DNA from: JBDSLU01 sp039916225
GTDB lineage: Bacteria; Acidobacteriota; Vicinamibacteria; Vicinamibacterales; Vicinamibacteraceae
Direction of reading: 5' to 3'
Length of the DNA stretch: 10,884 nt
Assembly (NCBI GenBank): GCA_039916225.1
Contig: JBDSLU010000069.1
Span: 1-10,884, forward strand
Shown: in pieces, positions 1 through 7,472 of the stretch
Numbering within the stretch: the stretch's first letter is position 1
How the letters are laid out: each line of letters starts with the position of its first letter
The notes under the pieces: model-generated
The model's database searches: none
Seen by the model: only the letters and a program-made list of their open reading frames with translations
What the model was told of the DNA's origin: nothing
Made by a program: the position numbers and the translations under genes

Positions 1-473
1 GCATCCTGCTCGACGTCGGGCCGCCCGCCAGCCCGGATGCCGGCGAGGGCCTCGCTGCTGACGTCCACCATCACGACCCAGTCGAGCGCCGTGTCCGACG
101 GGGCCCCTGGTGCCCACACCACGGCGAGCCGCGTCTGGCCAGGGGTGACTTCATAAGGCACCATCACCGCGGGGACGCGAGGGGCCGCGTGCAGCATCGC
201 CTGCATGCGTTCCGCCGTGAGGTCGGCCGACCAGGCCGAGGCCCGCCCGTCGTCGTTGTCGGCCAAGGCGACGTCGAAGCGCACCCGGCCGGCGCTCGTA
301 TCGACCCGCAGGTCGACGATCCGGCGGGCGCCGCTGTTGACGAGTGCGGTGACCTCGGCGGCGGAGAGGCCTTTCGTCCAGGCCAGGTTCTGGGCATGGA
401 GCCGTGCCATGGCCACGCAACACATCGCCACTAGCAGCGCGAAGTACACGGCGCGTCGCACACGGAGAGACAT
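1..473 (-). CDS. Exported repeat protein, N-terminal part (cut by left edge)
   Basis: The reading frame starts at the ATG at 473-471 and stays open to the window edge, giving 157 complete codons. An AAGGAG ribosome binding site (486-481) lies 7 bases before the ATG. The first 28 residues look like a signal peptide: a basic start (MSLRVRR), a hydrophobic stretch at about 9-23 and a likely cleavage after LHA near residue 27, so the product should be exported. The mature part shows about 50-residue spaced repeats. Trp32, Trp81 and Trp132 each precede a short helix-like segment beginning LSAAE, LTAER or VSSEA, followed by an Arg about 18 residues after the Trp. This spacing resembles the structural repeats of polyglycine-hydrolase-like or bacterial tandem-repeat (BTRD1) proteins, which often precede a serine beta-lactamase-like domain; that is recall, not a search. 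The C-terminal part, which would decide the function, is outside the window. The gene is divergent from dinB. Confidence 0.72.
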   Translation of the reverse strand, partial: MSLRVRRAVYFALLVAMCCVAMARLHAQNLAWTKGLSAAEVTALVNSGARRIVDLRVDTSAGRVRFDVALADNDDGRASAWSADLTAERMQAMLHAAPRVPAVMVPYEVTPGQTRLAVVWAPGAPSDTALDWVVMVDVSSEALAGIRAGGRPDVEQD

Positions 474-684
474 AGCTGTTCTCCTTCTCGTCGAGCTTGG
501 AGGCCGATGGGACGCGGGTGCAAGCCGCAGCCCGCCCCTACTAGAACGCAGGCGCGGGGCGATCCGTACGGGTTCACGCGCGTGCTGGACGCCGTCGGCG
601 ATGACCGGCGCCTCGCGGGATCGGACTTCAGCCGGCGGCCCGGTCGGTCTTGCCGCGGCGGCCGACTTTTGCGATCCTTTCGCC
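474..684. promoter_or_regulatory. Divergent intergenic region, repeat-protein gene / dinB
   Basis: These 211 bases separate two divergent start codons and must hold at least one promoter for each direction if both genes are first in their transcripts. I could not find a convincing -35/-10 pair. The best plus-strand candidate is TTGCCG (650-655), 17 bases, then GATCCT (673-678), which is weak. I looked for a Bacillus-type or mycobacterial-type LexA box (GAAC-N4-GTTC) in front of dinB and saw none. The SOS box of this lineage may differ, so damage control of dinB is neither supported nor excluded. Confidence 0.4.
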
Positions 685-1950
685 ATGACGGACCAGGGTA
701 GGGGGACGGGTTCCACCGCCACCATTCTTCACGCAGACCTCGACGCCTTTTACGCGTCTGTCGAACAACTGCTCGACCCTCGCCTGCGCGGCAAGCCCAT
801 TGCGGTCGGGGGCGGCGTCGTTCTCGCGGCCTCCTACGAAGCACGGGCCTTCGGCGTACGAAGCGGCATGCCAGGACGGCGCGCGCGGCAACTCTGTCCC
901 GACCTCGTTTTTGTCGGCGGCCATTTCGACGAGTATCAGCGTCTCGGCGACGCTGCCATCGCCGTCCTGAGCGATTTCACGCCTTCCATCGAGCGCATCT
1001 CCATCGACGAGGCCTTCGCCGACGTTGCGGGGTGCACGCATCTCTTCGGTTCCCCGGATGCGATCGCACGGACGGTTCGGGCTCGCGTGCGCAGCGAGCT
1101 TGGCTTGCCGATGTCGATCGGCGTGGCACGAACCAAGCACCTGGCGAAGATCGCATCGCAGGTCGCGAAGCCGGATGGATTGGTGGTCGTCGATCCGGAC
1201 ACTGAGCTCGAGTTCCTTCACAAGCTGCCCGTGGCGCTCATGTGGGGCGTGGGCCCCGCCACCGAGGCGCGGCTCGCCGGGATCGGCGTCGCCACCATCG
1301 GGCAATTGGCTGAGATCTCGCCGCATTCCGTCCAGCGATTGCTTGGGCACGGCGTGGGCAGCAAGCTGACGGCACTTGCGTGGAATCGCGATCCGCGGCC
1401 GATCCAGACGCACCGGCGCGCGTGCTCTGCCGGCGCACAATCGGCGCTCGGACGACGACCTGCGACCGAGCACGTCTTCAAACCGACGCTCCATCATCTC
1501 GCAGACCGCATCGGCGCGCGCCTTCGCGCCAGATCACTCGCGGGCCGGACGATCACGGTCCGCGTGCGCTTCGCCGATCTGCGTTCGGTCACGCGTTCCC
1601 TCACGCTGACGGCGCCCATGTCCGCAACGAGGGCTCTCGCGGAGACGGCCGAGGAGCTGGTGCGCGGCGTCCTTGCGGTTCGCCCCACCGAGAGGACGAT
1701 CTCGCTGCTGGCGATCTCCGTCTCGAACCTCGAAGCGAACGGGATCGTCCAACTGGAACTTCCGCTCGAGCGTGGCGACGAAGGACGCCGGCCCGGCACG
1801 ACGCAGAGCCTGGCGCGATTGCGCGCAGACCGGGCTGTCGATGCGATCCGCAAGCGCTTCGGGGAACACGCGATCGACTATGGGTGCGCATCAAGTGCTG
1901 CGCGCTCCGTCCCTGACGAGTTCCGACGCCTTGCTGAAAGAGAGCTGTGA
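685..1950 (+). CDS. dinB: DNA polymerase IV (Y-family, DinB)
   Basis: Low-fidelity translesion DNA polymerase of 421 residues (E. coli DinB has 351). The palm motif HADLDAFYASVE carries the first metal ligand at Asp18 and a steric-gate Tyr23. The second motif SIDEAF gives Asp108 and Glu109, so all three catalytic carboxylates are present. The fingers segment (SYEARAFGVRSGMP, about 50-63), the thumb helix-hairpin-helix (GVGPATEARLAGIGV) and a full little-finger domain follow. QLELPL at 356-361 fits a beta-clamp binding motif; here it is internal, followed by the RAVDAIRKRFGEHAI block and a short tail, instead of at the extreme C-terminus as in E. coli. The ATG at 685 is chosen because the conserved domain begins 13 residues later. 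The frame is open upstream to 205 but that part has no recognisable homology and overlaps the divergent gene. No strong Shine-Dalgarno is visible. The stop lies 11 bases from the stop of the converging permease gene. Confidence 0.95.
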   Translation: MTDQGRGTGSTATILHADLDAFYASVEQLLDPRLRGKPIAVGGGVVLAASYEARAFGVRSGMPGRRARQLCPDLVFVGGHFDEYQRLGDAAIAVLSDFTPSIERISIDEAFADVAGCTHLFGSPDAIARTVRARVRSELGLPMSIGVARTKHLAKIASQVAKPDGLVVVDPDTELEFLHKLPVALMWGVGPATEARLAGIGVATIGQLAEISPHSVQRLLGHGVGSKLTALAWNRDPRPIQTHRRACSAGAQSALGRRPATEHVFKPTLHHLADRIGARLRARSLAGRTITVRVRFADLRSVTRSLTLTAPMSATRALAETAEELVRGVLAVRPTERTISLLAISVSNLEANGIVQLELPLERGDEGRRPGTTQSLARLRADRAVDAIRKRFGEHAIDYGCASSAARSVPDEFRRLAEREL

Positions 1951-1961
1951 CGGGCGTGTGT

Positions 1962-4613
1962 TCAGTCGATCCGAAGCGCGTCTACCGGTTGTATCGAAGC
2001 AGCTCGGTTCGCCGGAATCGCGGCGGACATCATCGCAGCGACGAACAGCACCACGCTGACGGCGACGAGCACGACCGGATCGCTCAGATTGCCGATCGAC
2101 CACTGGGCGACAACCTTGCTGAGCCCCACGCTCAATGCGAGACCAGCGCAGAGGCCCACGACGATGGTCAGGACCGCCGGCTGCACCGCAGCGTTGACGA
2201 TGCGGCCGCGGCCGGCTCCGAGTGCCATGCGGATGCTGAATTCCTTGAATCGGCACGACACCGAATACGACACGACGCTGTAGAGTCCGACGACTGCGAG
2301 CATCAGCGCACAGGCTGCGAAGCCGAGCAACAGCAACGTCACGAACCGCTCACGGGCCCAACCCGCGTCTGCCAGCTCGTCTTCCGCTGTGCGCAGCCTG
2401 CTAATCGGCTGATTGGGATCGACGGTCCGCACCGCCTCCCGGAGCGATAGGGTCATCGACAGTGGATCGCGACTCGTCCGCAGGATCACGTTCACCGAAT
2501 CGCCCACCATGAGCGTGTACGGCACGTAGATCGACGGCGCCGGCGGATCATGGAGACCGACATTGGGTGTGTCGCCGACAACACCGATGATCTCGAACCA
2601 GCCGTCACTGCCGGGCGCCGCCAGCCAGAATGGCGTCGGTGATGTGATGAAATCGGGCATCCGAACTCGCCGTCCAAGCGGGGATTCGCCAGGCCAACGC
2701 TCACGAGCCATCGCCTGGTTGATGACGGCGGTGTGGGGCGTGCCGGCGCCGTCTGCATCCGACCAGACGCGGCCTTGCACGAGCGGGATTTTCATCGTCG
2801 CGAAGTAGTGGCCGCTGATCCGCTGGAGAATCGGTGCCTCGTCTCCTGTCGCGTCCCGTCCGGGCACTTCGACGACCGCTCGTTGGCTCGACCGGGGTGG
2901 TACCCCGCTGAAGAGGGCGAGCGCGACCGACTCGACGTGCGGCACGTCGGCCATGCGAGCCCGCAGGCGCTCGTAGAACGCGGCGCGACCGGCCCATGCC
3001 CGGTAGCCGTTCTCGGGAAGGTTGATCCGAGCGATGGTCACATTGTGGGGATCGTAGCCAAGCGAGGTCTGGTACAAACCGACCAGCCCCCGGACGGCCG
3101 CGCCGGTGCCCGCCAACAACAGCACTGTCAGCGCAACTTGCCCCGCGAGCAGGATGTGATGCGTTCGCCGGCTTTCGACGCCGGCCGTCGTCCGAGTCGT
3201 CGCCGTCAGGCGCGGGCGCGACAACGACAAGGCCGGCGACAGTCCACACAGCAGGGCCGACGCCATCGCCAGGCCGGCACTGAAGAGCAAAACCGGCACG
3301 TTGACGGGCACCGCCAGGAGGTCCCCAATCGGCACCGCATCGGGGGGCAAGAGCTCGAGCACTGCCGGCAGGCCCCAGTAGCTCACCAGCACGCCCAGTG
3401 CGGCGCCGCTCACTGCCAGGAGAAGCGATTCCACGAGAAGCTGCCGCATCAACCGTCCACGACTGGCCCCGATGGCGGCCCGCACGACGAACTCGTGCGC
3501 CCGCGCGGTGCCGCGCACCAGCAGCAGGATGGACACGTTCGCGCAGGAAAGCAGCAGCAGCAACATCGACGACGCGAAGATCAACAGGAGGGTCGGGACA
3601 TAGGTTGCCGTCCGTTGTCCCTCCGCCAGTGTCCAGACGAGCGGCCGCGCCTCCCTCGGAAAGCGTTGCGGGTCCTCTTTGGCGAACTCGTCGAAGAGCG
3701 GCTGCAGTCGCTGCTCGGCCATGCGTGGCGTGACGCCCCGCTTGAGACGGGCGTAGAAGCCCCATAGGGCCTTCGACTCGAACGTCACGTGCATGGGCAC
3801 GAAGAGCTCGGGCCCCGTCTGAAAGTACTGACGCGGCAGCACGCCAATCACGGTGTAGGGTTCGCGGTTCAAGTGGAGGGTGTGCCCCAGTGCGTCGGGC
3901 CGCCCGCCGAAGTGTCGTTGCCAGAAGCGATAGGTGAGCACGACGACCCGCTGCGGCTGCTCGCCCGCCGGCCCGTCCGCCTCGGTGAAGACGCGGCCGA
4001 GGAGAGGCGGAACGCCGAGCACGGTCAGAGCGCTTGCTGAAAGAGACCGGGTGCGTACCGCTTCCGGGACGTCCCGGCCGCTCAGCGTCATGTCCCAGCT
4101 GTTCGAGACGAAGGCGCCGTCCAAGACCTCGCTCTTTTGAAGGGCGACGAGCTGTCGCCCCGTGATCACCAGCCCCCGCGGCCTGCCTTTGTCGAGCACG
4201 CCGATCTCGACAATCCGATGGCTGTCGAAGAAGGGAAAGGGATTCAGCAAGGCCGCGTTCACGATGCTGAACAGGCCTGTCGCGCCGGCAATCCCGACTG
4301 CCAGGGAGACGACAGCGATCGCGGCGAAGGTGGGCTTCCGGCGCAGTGCCCGCAGCGCGTATCGGGCGTCCCGAAGCGTGTCTTCGATCCAACCGACGCG
4401 TCTCGCATCACGGGACCAATCCTTGACCGCTTCGATGCCGTAGGTGGTGCGTAGCGCCGTCCGTCGGGCGTCGTCGACCGAGAGCCCCCGCTCGACATGG
4501 CGAGCCGTGAGCTGATCGACATGGAATCGCAGCTCGTCCTCGAGCTCTTGCTCGACCTGCGCACGCCGGAACAGTGAACGAAGGCGCAGCCGCAGCGTCG
4601 ACAGCCAGCGCAC
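1962..4613 (-). CDS. ADOP-type orphan ABC permease (FtsX/MacB-like, duplicated)
   Basis: Inner-membrane protein of 883 residues with the architecture of the acidobacterial duplicated orphan permeases. In order: a cytoplasmic permease-prefix domain (about 1-80, acidic EQELEDELRFH followed by a DDARRTAL helix); a first membrane segment at about 97-121; a MacB-type periplasmic domain (about 122-335); three segments at about 339-366, 390-413 and 438-460 with the FtsX signature IGASRGRLMRQLLVES (381-396); a second half starting with a segment at 485-508, a second periplasmic domain (about 510-750) and segments at 757-782, 806-834 and 846-868 with the matching signature MALGAGRGRIV. The GTG start is supported by AAGGAG (4626-4621) 7 bases upstream and by its position 1 base after the padR stop. 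No ATPase gene lies in the window, which fits the 'orphan' label. By analogy with MacB it may transmit force across the membrane; substrate and energy source are unknown. Confidence 0.9.
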   Translation of the reverse strand: MRWLSTLRLRLRSLFRRAQVEQELEDELRFHVDQLTARHVERGLSVDDARRTALRTTYGIEAVKDWSRDARRVGWIEDTLRDARYALRALRRKPTFAAIAVVSLAVGIAGATGLFSIVNAALLNPFPFFDSHRIVEIGVLDKGRPRGLVITGRQLVALQKSEVLDGAFVSNSWDMTLSGRDVPEAVRTRSLSASALTVLGVPPLLGRVFTEADGPAGEQPQRVVVLTYRFWQRHFGGRPDALGHTLHLNREPYTVIGVLPRQYFQTGPELFVPMHVTFESKALWGFYARLKRGVTPRMAEQRLQPLFDEFAKEDPQRFPREARPLVWTLAEGQRTATYVPTLLLIFASSMLLLLLSCANVSILLLVRGTARAHEFVVRAAIGASRGRLMRQLLVESLLLAVSGAALGVLVSYWGLPAVLELLPPDAVPIGDLLAVPVNVPVLLFSAGLAMASALLCGLSPALSLSRPRLTATTRTTAGVESRRTHHILLAGQVALTVLLLAGTGAAVRGLVGLYQTSLGYDPHNVTIARINLPENGYRAWAGRAAFYERLRARMADVPHVESVALALFSGVPPRSSQRAVVEVPGRDATGDEAPILQRISGHYFATMKIPLVQGRVWSDADGAGTPHTAVINQAMARERWPGESPLGRRVRMPDFITSPTPFWLAAPGSDGWFEIIGVVGDTPNVGLHDPPAPSIYVPYTLMVGDSVNVILRTSRDPLSMTLSLREAVRTVDPNQPISRLRTAEDELADAGWARERFVTLLLLGFAACALMLAVVGLYSVVSYSVSCRFKEFSIRMALGAGRGRIVNAAVQPAVLTIVVGLCAGLALSVGLSKVVAQWSIGNLSDPVVLVAVSVVLFVAAMMSAAIPANRAASIQPVDALRID

Positions 4614-4614
4614 C

Positions 4615-4950
4615 TTAGATCTCCTTCAGCGCCAGTACGAGTGAGATGGCACCTGCGACGCGCTCCCAGTTGGCTGCCTCTTTCTTGAGACGCTGTCGAC
4701 CGAAGCGAGTCAGCGAGTAAAACTTCGCCCGGCGGTTGTTGTCACTCGCGCGCCACTCGCTGGCGAGGAGGCCGTCCTGCTCGAGCTTGTGGAGGGCGGG
4801 GTACAACGAGCCGTCACTCACCTGGAGGACGTCCCCTGACACTTGAGTGAGCCGCTGGCCAATGGCCCAGCCGTTGAGCGCCTCGAGGGCGACGATTTTC
4901 AGAATCAGGACGTCCAGCGTGCCCTGGACCAGATCCGCGGGCTTGCTCAT
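4615..4950 (-). CDS. PadR-family transcriptional regulator (acidobacterial type)
   Basis: Small winged-helix DNA-binding protein of 111 residues. The family hallmarks are all visible: QGTLDVLILK near the N-terminus, the recognition-helix region GSLYPALHKLEQDGLL, a wing with NNRRAKFYSLT, and a C-terminal dimerisation helix starting KKEAANWERV. Proteins of exactly this type are greatly expanded in Acidobacteria and usually sit next to ADOP permeases, as here (established family context). The ATG at 4950-4948 overlaps the stop of the upstream hydrolase as ATGA. A GAGGAG site (4965-4960) lies 9 bases before the ATG, so the gene can be translated independently. The padR stop is 1 base from the permease GTG, so the two are certainly co-transcribed. 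Two palindromes and a possible promoter directly upstream suggest autoregulation. The ligand or signal is unknown. Confidence 0.93.
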   Translation of the reverse strand: MSKPADLVQGTLDVLILKIVALEALNGWAIGQRLTQVSGDVLQVSDGSLYPALHKLEQDGLLASEWRASDNNRRAKFYSLTRFGRQRLKKEAANWERVAGAISLVLALKEI

Positions 4951-5945
4951 GCAAGGTCTCTCCTCTCGGTGACCGAGTGAGCATACGGCGAGTCCACTCG
5001 GTAAGCAAGGGGTGCAAGCTCGTGTTCGTCGACGGAGCTGCGAATCCCGCTGGTGACCTTAGCTTCATGTTGTTCGCCCAACAAGATCCGCGCGACGTCG
5101 TCAGGGCGCTCCAACGACGAGAAGTGGCCGGTGCGCGGCAGCGTGATCCGTTGAACATCCGCGAAGGAGCGCGCTACCTGATCCCGCTCGGCGGGCCGAG
5201 ACCAGTCACGGTCGCTGTAGACCAGGGTGACCGGCACCGACAGGTCCGGATACCGGCGCCGCGCGCGGTTGAATCCACCGAGGCTGCGGTAGATCGCTCG
5301 GGCCACTGCCGGATAACCTTCGCGGCGGCCGCTTCTCAACAATTCGACCAGGAAGTGCTCTGGCAACGTGCTCTTGTCGACGAAGCCACCGTGCAGCACC
5401 GCCCGCATGATCGGCGGGGGCTCTAGGCTGGCTGCCACCGGCCCTAACACGGGCAGCCGCACACTGGTGATGATGAAGCGGGCGAGCCAGTTGCCGCGCT
5501 CCAGTCCGCTGGGGTAGTCGTAGCTGTTGAACGCGACGACCCGGTTCACCCTGTCCCGCACGTCGATCGACGCGGACAAGGCGAGGGCGGCCCCGAGCGA
5601 TTCACCGGCCAGCGTGACGCCGTGCAGGTTCAGGCCGCTGACGAATTCGACGACGGCGGCTCGCAGCTCAGGCTCCTCGTAGGTGGCGCCGGGGACGATG
5701 TCGGACCATCCCATCCCGGGGAGATCCAGCGCATACACCGTGTAGTGGTCCCACAGCAGTGGAATCACTCGCTGGAAGTAATCCAGCTGGGTGCGAACGG
5801 TATGGATCAGAACCAGGGGCGGGCCAGTGCCAGCAGTGTAGAAGCGAAGCCGCGAGCCATCGGGCCTGGTAAAGAATCGGACCTCGCCTCGGCCGTCGCT
5901 CCACGTTGTCGTGTAAGCCGTGTCTGGAAAGTCGTTGCGTTGCAT
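4947..5945 (-). CDS. Alpha/beta-fold hydrolase
   Basis: Serine hydrolase of the alpha/beta superfamily, 332 residues, with no signal peptide, so probably cytoplasmic. Visible elements: the strand and oxyanion region LVLIHTVRTQ (44-53), where HT replaces the usual HG; LDLPGMGWS (73-81); the nucleophile elbow GESLG with Ser116; a helical cap at about 145-230; the acid in YSDRDW (Asp247, possibly Asp245); and His274 in RTGHFSSLERP. The triad is therefore complete and the enzyme should be active, but esterase, lactonase, haloperoxidase-like or C-C hydrolase activity cannot be told apart from sequence alone. The ATG at 5945 is chosen over an in-frame GTG at 5966 because AAGGGA (5956-5951) sits 5 bases before it. 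About 43 residues after the fold ends (near 289) look unconserved; that DNA carries the padR promoter candidate. The stop overlaps the padR start (ATGA), and the gene lies 63 bases downstream of the efflux channel gene. Confidence 0.88.
   Translation of the reverse strand: MQRNDFPDTAYTTTWSDGRGEVRFFTRPDGSRLRFYTAGTGPPLVLIHTVRTQLDYFQRVIPLLWDHYTVYALDLPGMGWSDIVPGATYEEPELRAAVVEFVSGLNLHGVTLAGESLGAALALSASIDVRDRVNRVVAFNSYDYPSGLERGNWLARFIITSVRLPVLGPVAASLEPPPIMRAVLHGGFVDKSTLPEHFLVELLRSGRREGYPAVARAIYRSLGGFNRARRRYPDLSVPVTLVYSDRDWSRPAERDQVARSFADVQRITLPRTGHFSSLERPDDVARILLGEQHEAKVTSGIRSSVDEHELAPLAYRVDSPYAHSVTERRDLA
4965..4977. promoter_or_regulatory. Perfect palindrome CTCGGTGACCGAG before padR
   Basis: A perfect 13-base palindrome (arms CTCGGT and ACCGAG, central G). 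It touches the padR ribosome binding site and covers the predicted start of the internal padR transcript. Together with the palindrome at 4989-5000 it is a candidate PadR operator; a protein bound here would block the start site. Its sequence is unlike the ATGT-N8-ACAT boxes of classical PadR, so the assignment is an inference from position and symmetry. Confidence 0.45.
4980..5008 (-). promoter_or_regulatory. Candidate internal promoter of padR and the permease
   Basis: On the minus strand TTGCTT (5008-5003), a 17-base spacer and TATGCT (4985-4980) form a plausible sigma70-type promoter, with a weak -35 (3 of 6 consensus bases) and a fair -10 (4 of 6). Transcription would start near 4973, giving a leader of roughly 23 bases that includes GAGGAG. 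It lies within the 3' end of the hydrolase gene, in the stretch encoding its unconserved tail, and is framed by the two palindromes. Confidence 0.4.
4989..5000. promoter_or_regulatory. Perfect palindrome CGAGTCCACTCG before padR
   Basis: Arms CGAGT and ACTCG flank two central bases. It lies in the spacer of the candidate padR promoter. Its outer half-site extends to CACTCGGT (4995-5002), which is the exact inverse of ACCGAGTG at 4972-4979, giving an 8-base perfect inverted repeat with a 15-base spacer around the -10 element. The centres of the two palindromes are 23.5 bases apart, a little over two helical turns, so two dimers could sit on nearly the same face of the DNA. Confidence 0.45.
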
Positions 5946-6008
5946 GTCCGTCCCTTCGAGCACCACCTGGGCGTCGGCGCGGTCTACAGGCCGGGAAGAG
6001 CACCAAGG

Positions 6009-7472
6009 TCAGCTCCGAGTCAGTTGAGTGGTCGGCCGGACATCCCATCCGCCTCCCAAGGCCCGGAAGGATGCAATGGCGGCGCGGGCCGCTTCGGTCC
6101 GGGCCTGTGCGTTCGCGTCGCGGACCTGCAACAGGTTGCTGTCCGCATCGAGCACCTCGATCAGGCTCACGATGCCCCCTCGGTAGGCGGCATCCGCGTT
6201 CTCCCGCGCGCGCGCCAGCGACGATTCGCCATTCGTCAAAATGCGGACTTGGGCCTCGCGTTTGACGAGGGCCGAGAACGCGTTCTCGACATCCTCGGTC
6301 GCGCGCAACACAGCCAGCCGGTATGCCGCCAACGCTTCGGCCTCCTGGCCACGCGCAGCGGCGATCTGCGCATCGACACGGCCGAAGTCGAACAGGCGCC
6401 AGCGAAGTCCGAGGATGCCCTGAGCCTGGGTGGCACCGCCGGTGAAGAGATTGCCACTCGCGATCGTGGTGGCGCTGCCCAACAGGGCGCCGAGCGAGAA
6501 CTTGGGGTAGTACTCCGACATCGCGATGCCGATGCGGGCGGTGGACGCGGCCAGGCGCCGCTCGGCCACGATGAGATCGGGCCGGCGCCGGATCATCTCG
6601 GCCGGCGTGCCGGTCTCGGCCACACCGGGCGCGGCTGGGACCGGCATCACCGGGGTCAGTTCAGCGCGGTAGGTTCCCGGCTGAGCACCGAGCAGCACGT
6701 CCAGCGCGTTCATCGCCGACTCGAGCCCGGTTTCGAGGACGGGGATCTGCGCCGCAACCTGCGCGAGCGAACCCTCGGCCTGGTTCATCTCGAGCTCGGC
6801 CGCGATCCCTCTTTCGTACCGGAGCTTCACCAGGTCGAGCAGTTGCCGGCGGGTCTGGACTTGCTGCGTCGCGATCGCGAGGCGCGCCTGCAGACCGCGG
6901 ATGGCGACGTACCCATCTGCGGTGTGTGCCGCCACGGCGAGCCGCGTCGCGACCGCGCCGGCTTCGGACGCCGCGTACTCTGCCCGCGCCGCGGCGCGCC
7001 CGCTCCGAAGGCCGCCGAACACGTCGACTTCCCAGCTCGCCCCGACGTTGGCGTCGTACGAGCTGCCCGTGCGGTCGAAGTCAGGTGTGGCGTCGAGGAC
7101 TCGGCCGAGCGGCGTCTCGACGGATTGATAGACCTTCGCCCCGTGCGCGCTCACCTGGCCCGATGGCAGCAGCGACGCGTCGGCGTGGCGCAACGAGGCG
7201 CGCGATTGGGCGACACGCGCTGCCGCTTGCGCGATGTCCAGGTTCTGTTCGAGGGCCGCGACGACGAGGCGCGTCAGCGTGGGATCGTCGAACGCGGCCC
7301 ACCATGCCTGGAGGTCCGCCTTACGTTGGGCATCCCGGCGCTCGACCGCTTCTTGCCCGAGGAATCGGGCCGATGCAGGCATCTCAGGCCTCGCGTAGCG
7401 CGGGCCAACGGCGCAGCCGGTCGAGACGCTGACCGTCAGCAGAAGAACGAGGGAGCGGGGCTTGGTGAGCAT
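6009..7472 (-). CDS. RND efflux outer-membrane channel lipoprotein (NodT/OprM-type)
   Basis: TolC-like outer-membrane factor of 487 residues, the exit duct of a tripartite efflux pump. The N-terminus is a lipoprotein signal with Cys20 in VSTGC followed by AVGPRY, the family's usual start of the mature protein (AVGPDY-like); the serine at -3 makes the lipobox slightly atypical. Two outer-membrane efflux repeats follow: the first begins with AWWAAFDDPTLTRLV (57-70) and QNLDIAQAAARV, the second with MIRRRPDLIVAERRLAAS (293-310). The tail carries RYERGIAAELEMNQAE and the matching YRGGIVSLIEVLDAD repeat. The ATG at 7472 is preferred to an in-frame TTG at 7490 because AAAGGA (7483-7478) lies 5 bases before it and the signal peptide starts properly. 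It is divergent from tetR and surely partners the adaptor and pump genes at 8259 and 9380. Length is normal for the family. Confidence 0.95.
   Translation of the reverse strand: MLTKPRSLVLLLTVSVSTGCAVGPRYARPEMPASARFLGQEAVERRDAQRKADLQAWWAAFDDPTLTRLVVAALEQNLDIAQAAARVAQSRASLRHADASLLPSGQVSAHGAKVYQSVETPLGRVLDATPDFDRTGSSYDANVGASWEVDVFGGLRSGRAAARAEYAASEAGAVATRLAVAAHTADGYVAIRGLQARLAIATQQVQTRRQLLDLVKLRYERGIAAELEMNQAEGSLAQVAAQIPVLETGLESAMNALDVLLGAQPGTYRAELTPVMPVPAAPGVAETGTPAEMIRRRPDLIVAERRLAASTARIGIAMSEYYPKFSLGALLGSATTIASGNLFTGGATQAQGILGLRWRLFDFGRVDAQIAAARGQEAEALAAYRLAVLRATEDVENAFSALVKREAQVRILTNGESSLARARENADAAYRGGIVSLIEVLDADSNLLQVRDANAQARTEAARAAIASFRALGGGWDVRPTTQLTRS

Noticed and set aside
205..684. 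N-terminal extension of dinB by about 160 residues
   Set aside because: The frame is open but the extension has no Y-family similarity, lies antisense to the exported repeat protein for most of its length, and the conserved polymerase begins right after the ATG at 685.
628..1497. A 289-codon minus-strand frame opposite dinB
   Set aside because: It is fully covered by the well-supported DinB coding sequence and shows no motif of its own.
2701..4392. A 563-codon minus-strand frame inside the permease gene
   Set aside because: It is a frame-shifted shadow rich in Arg, Ala and Gly with no domain; the permease frame has continuous family motifs and membrane segments.
5946..5966. GTG start for the hydrolase at 5966
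   Set aside because: The ATG at 5945 has AAGGGA 5 bases upstream, and that site would lie inside the longer version.
5946..6008. Intrinsic terminator between the channel and hydrolase genes
   Set aside because: I found no stable hairpin followed by T residues in these 63 bases.
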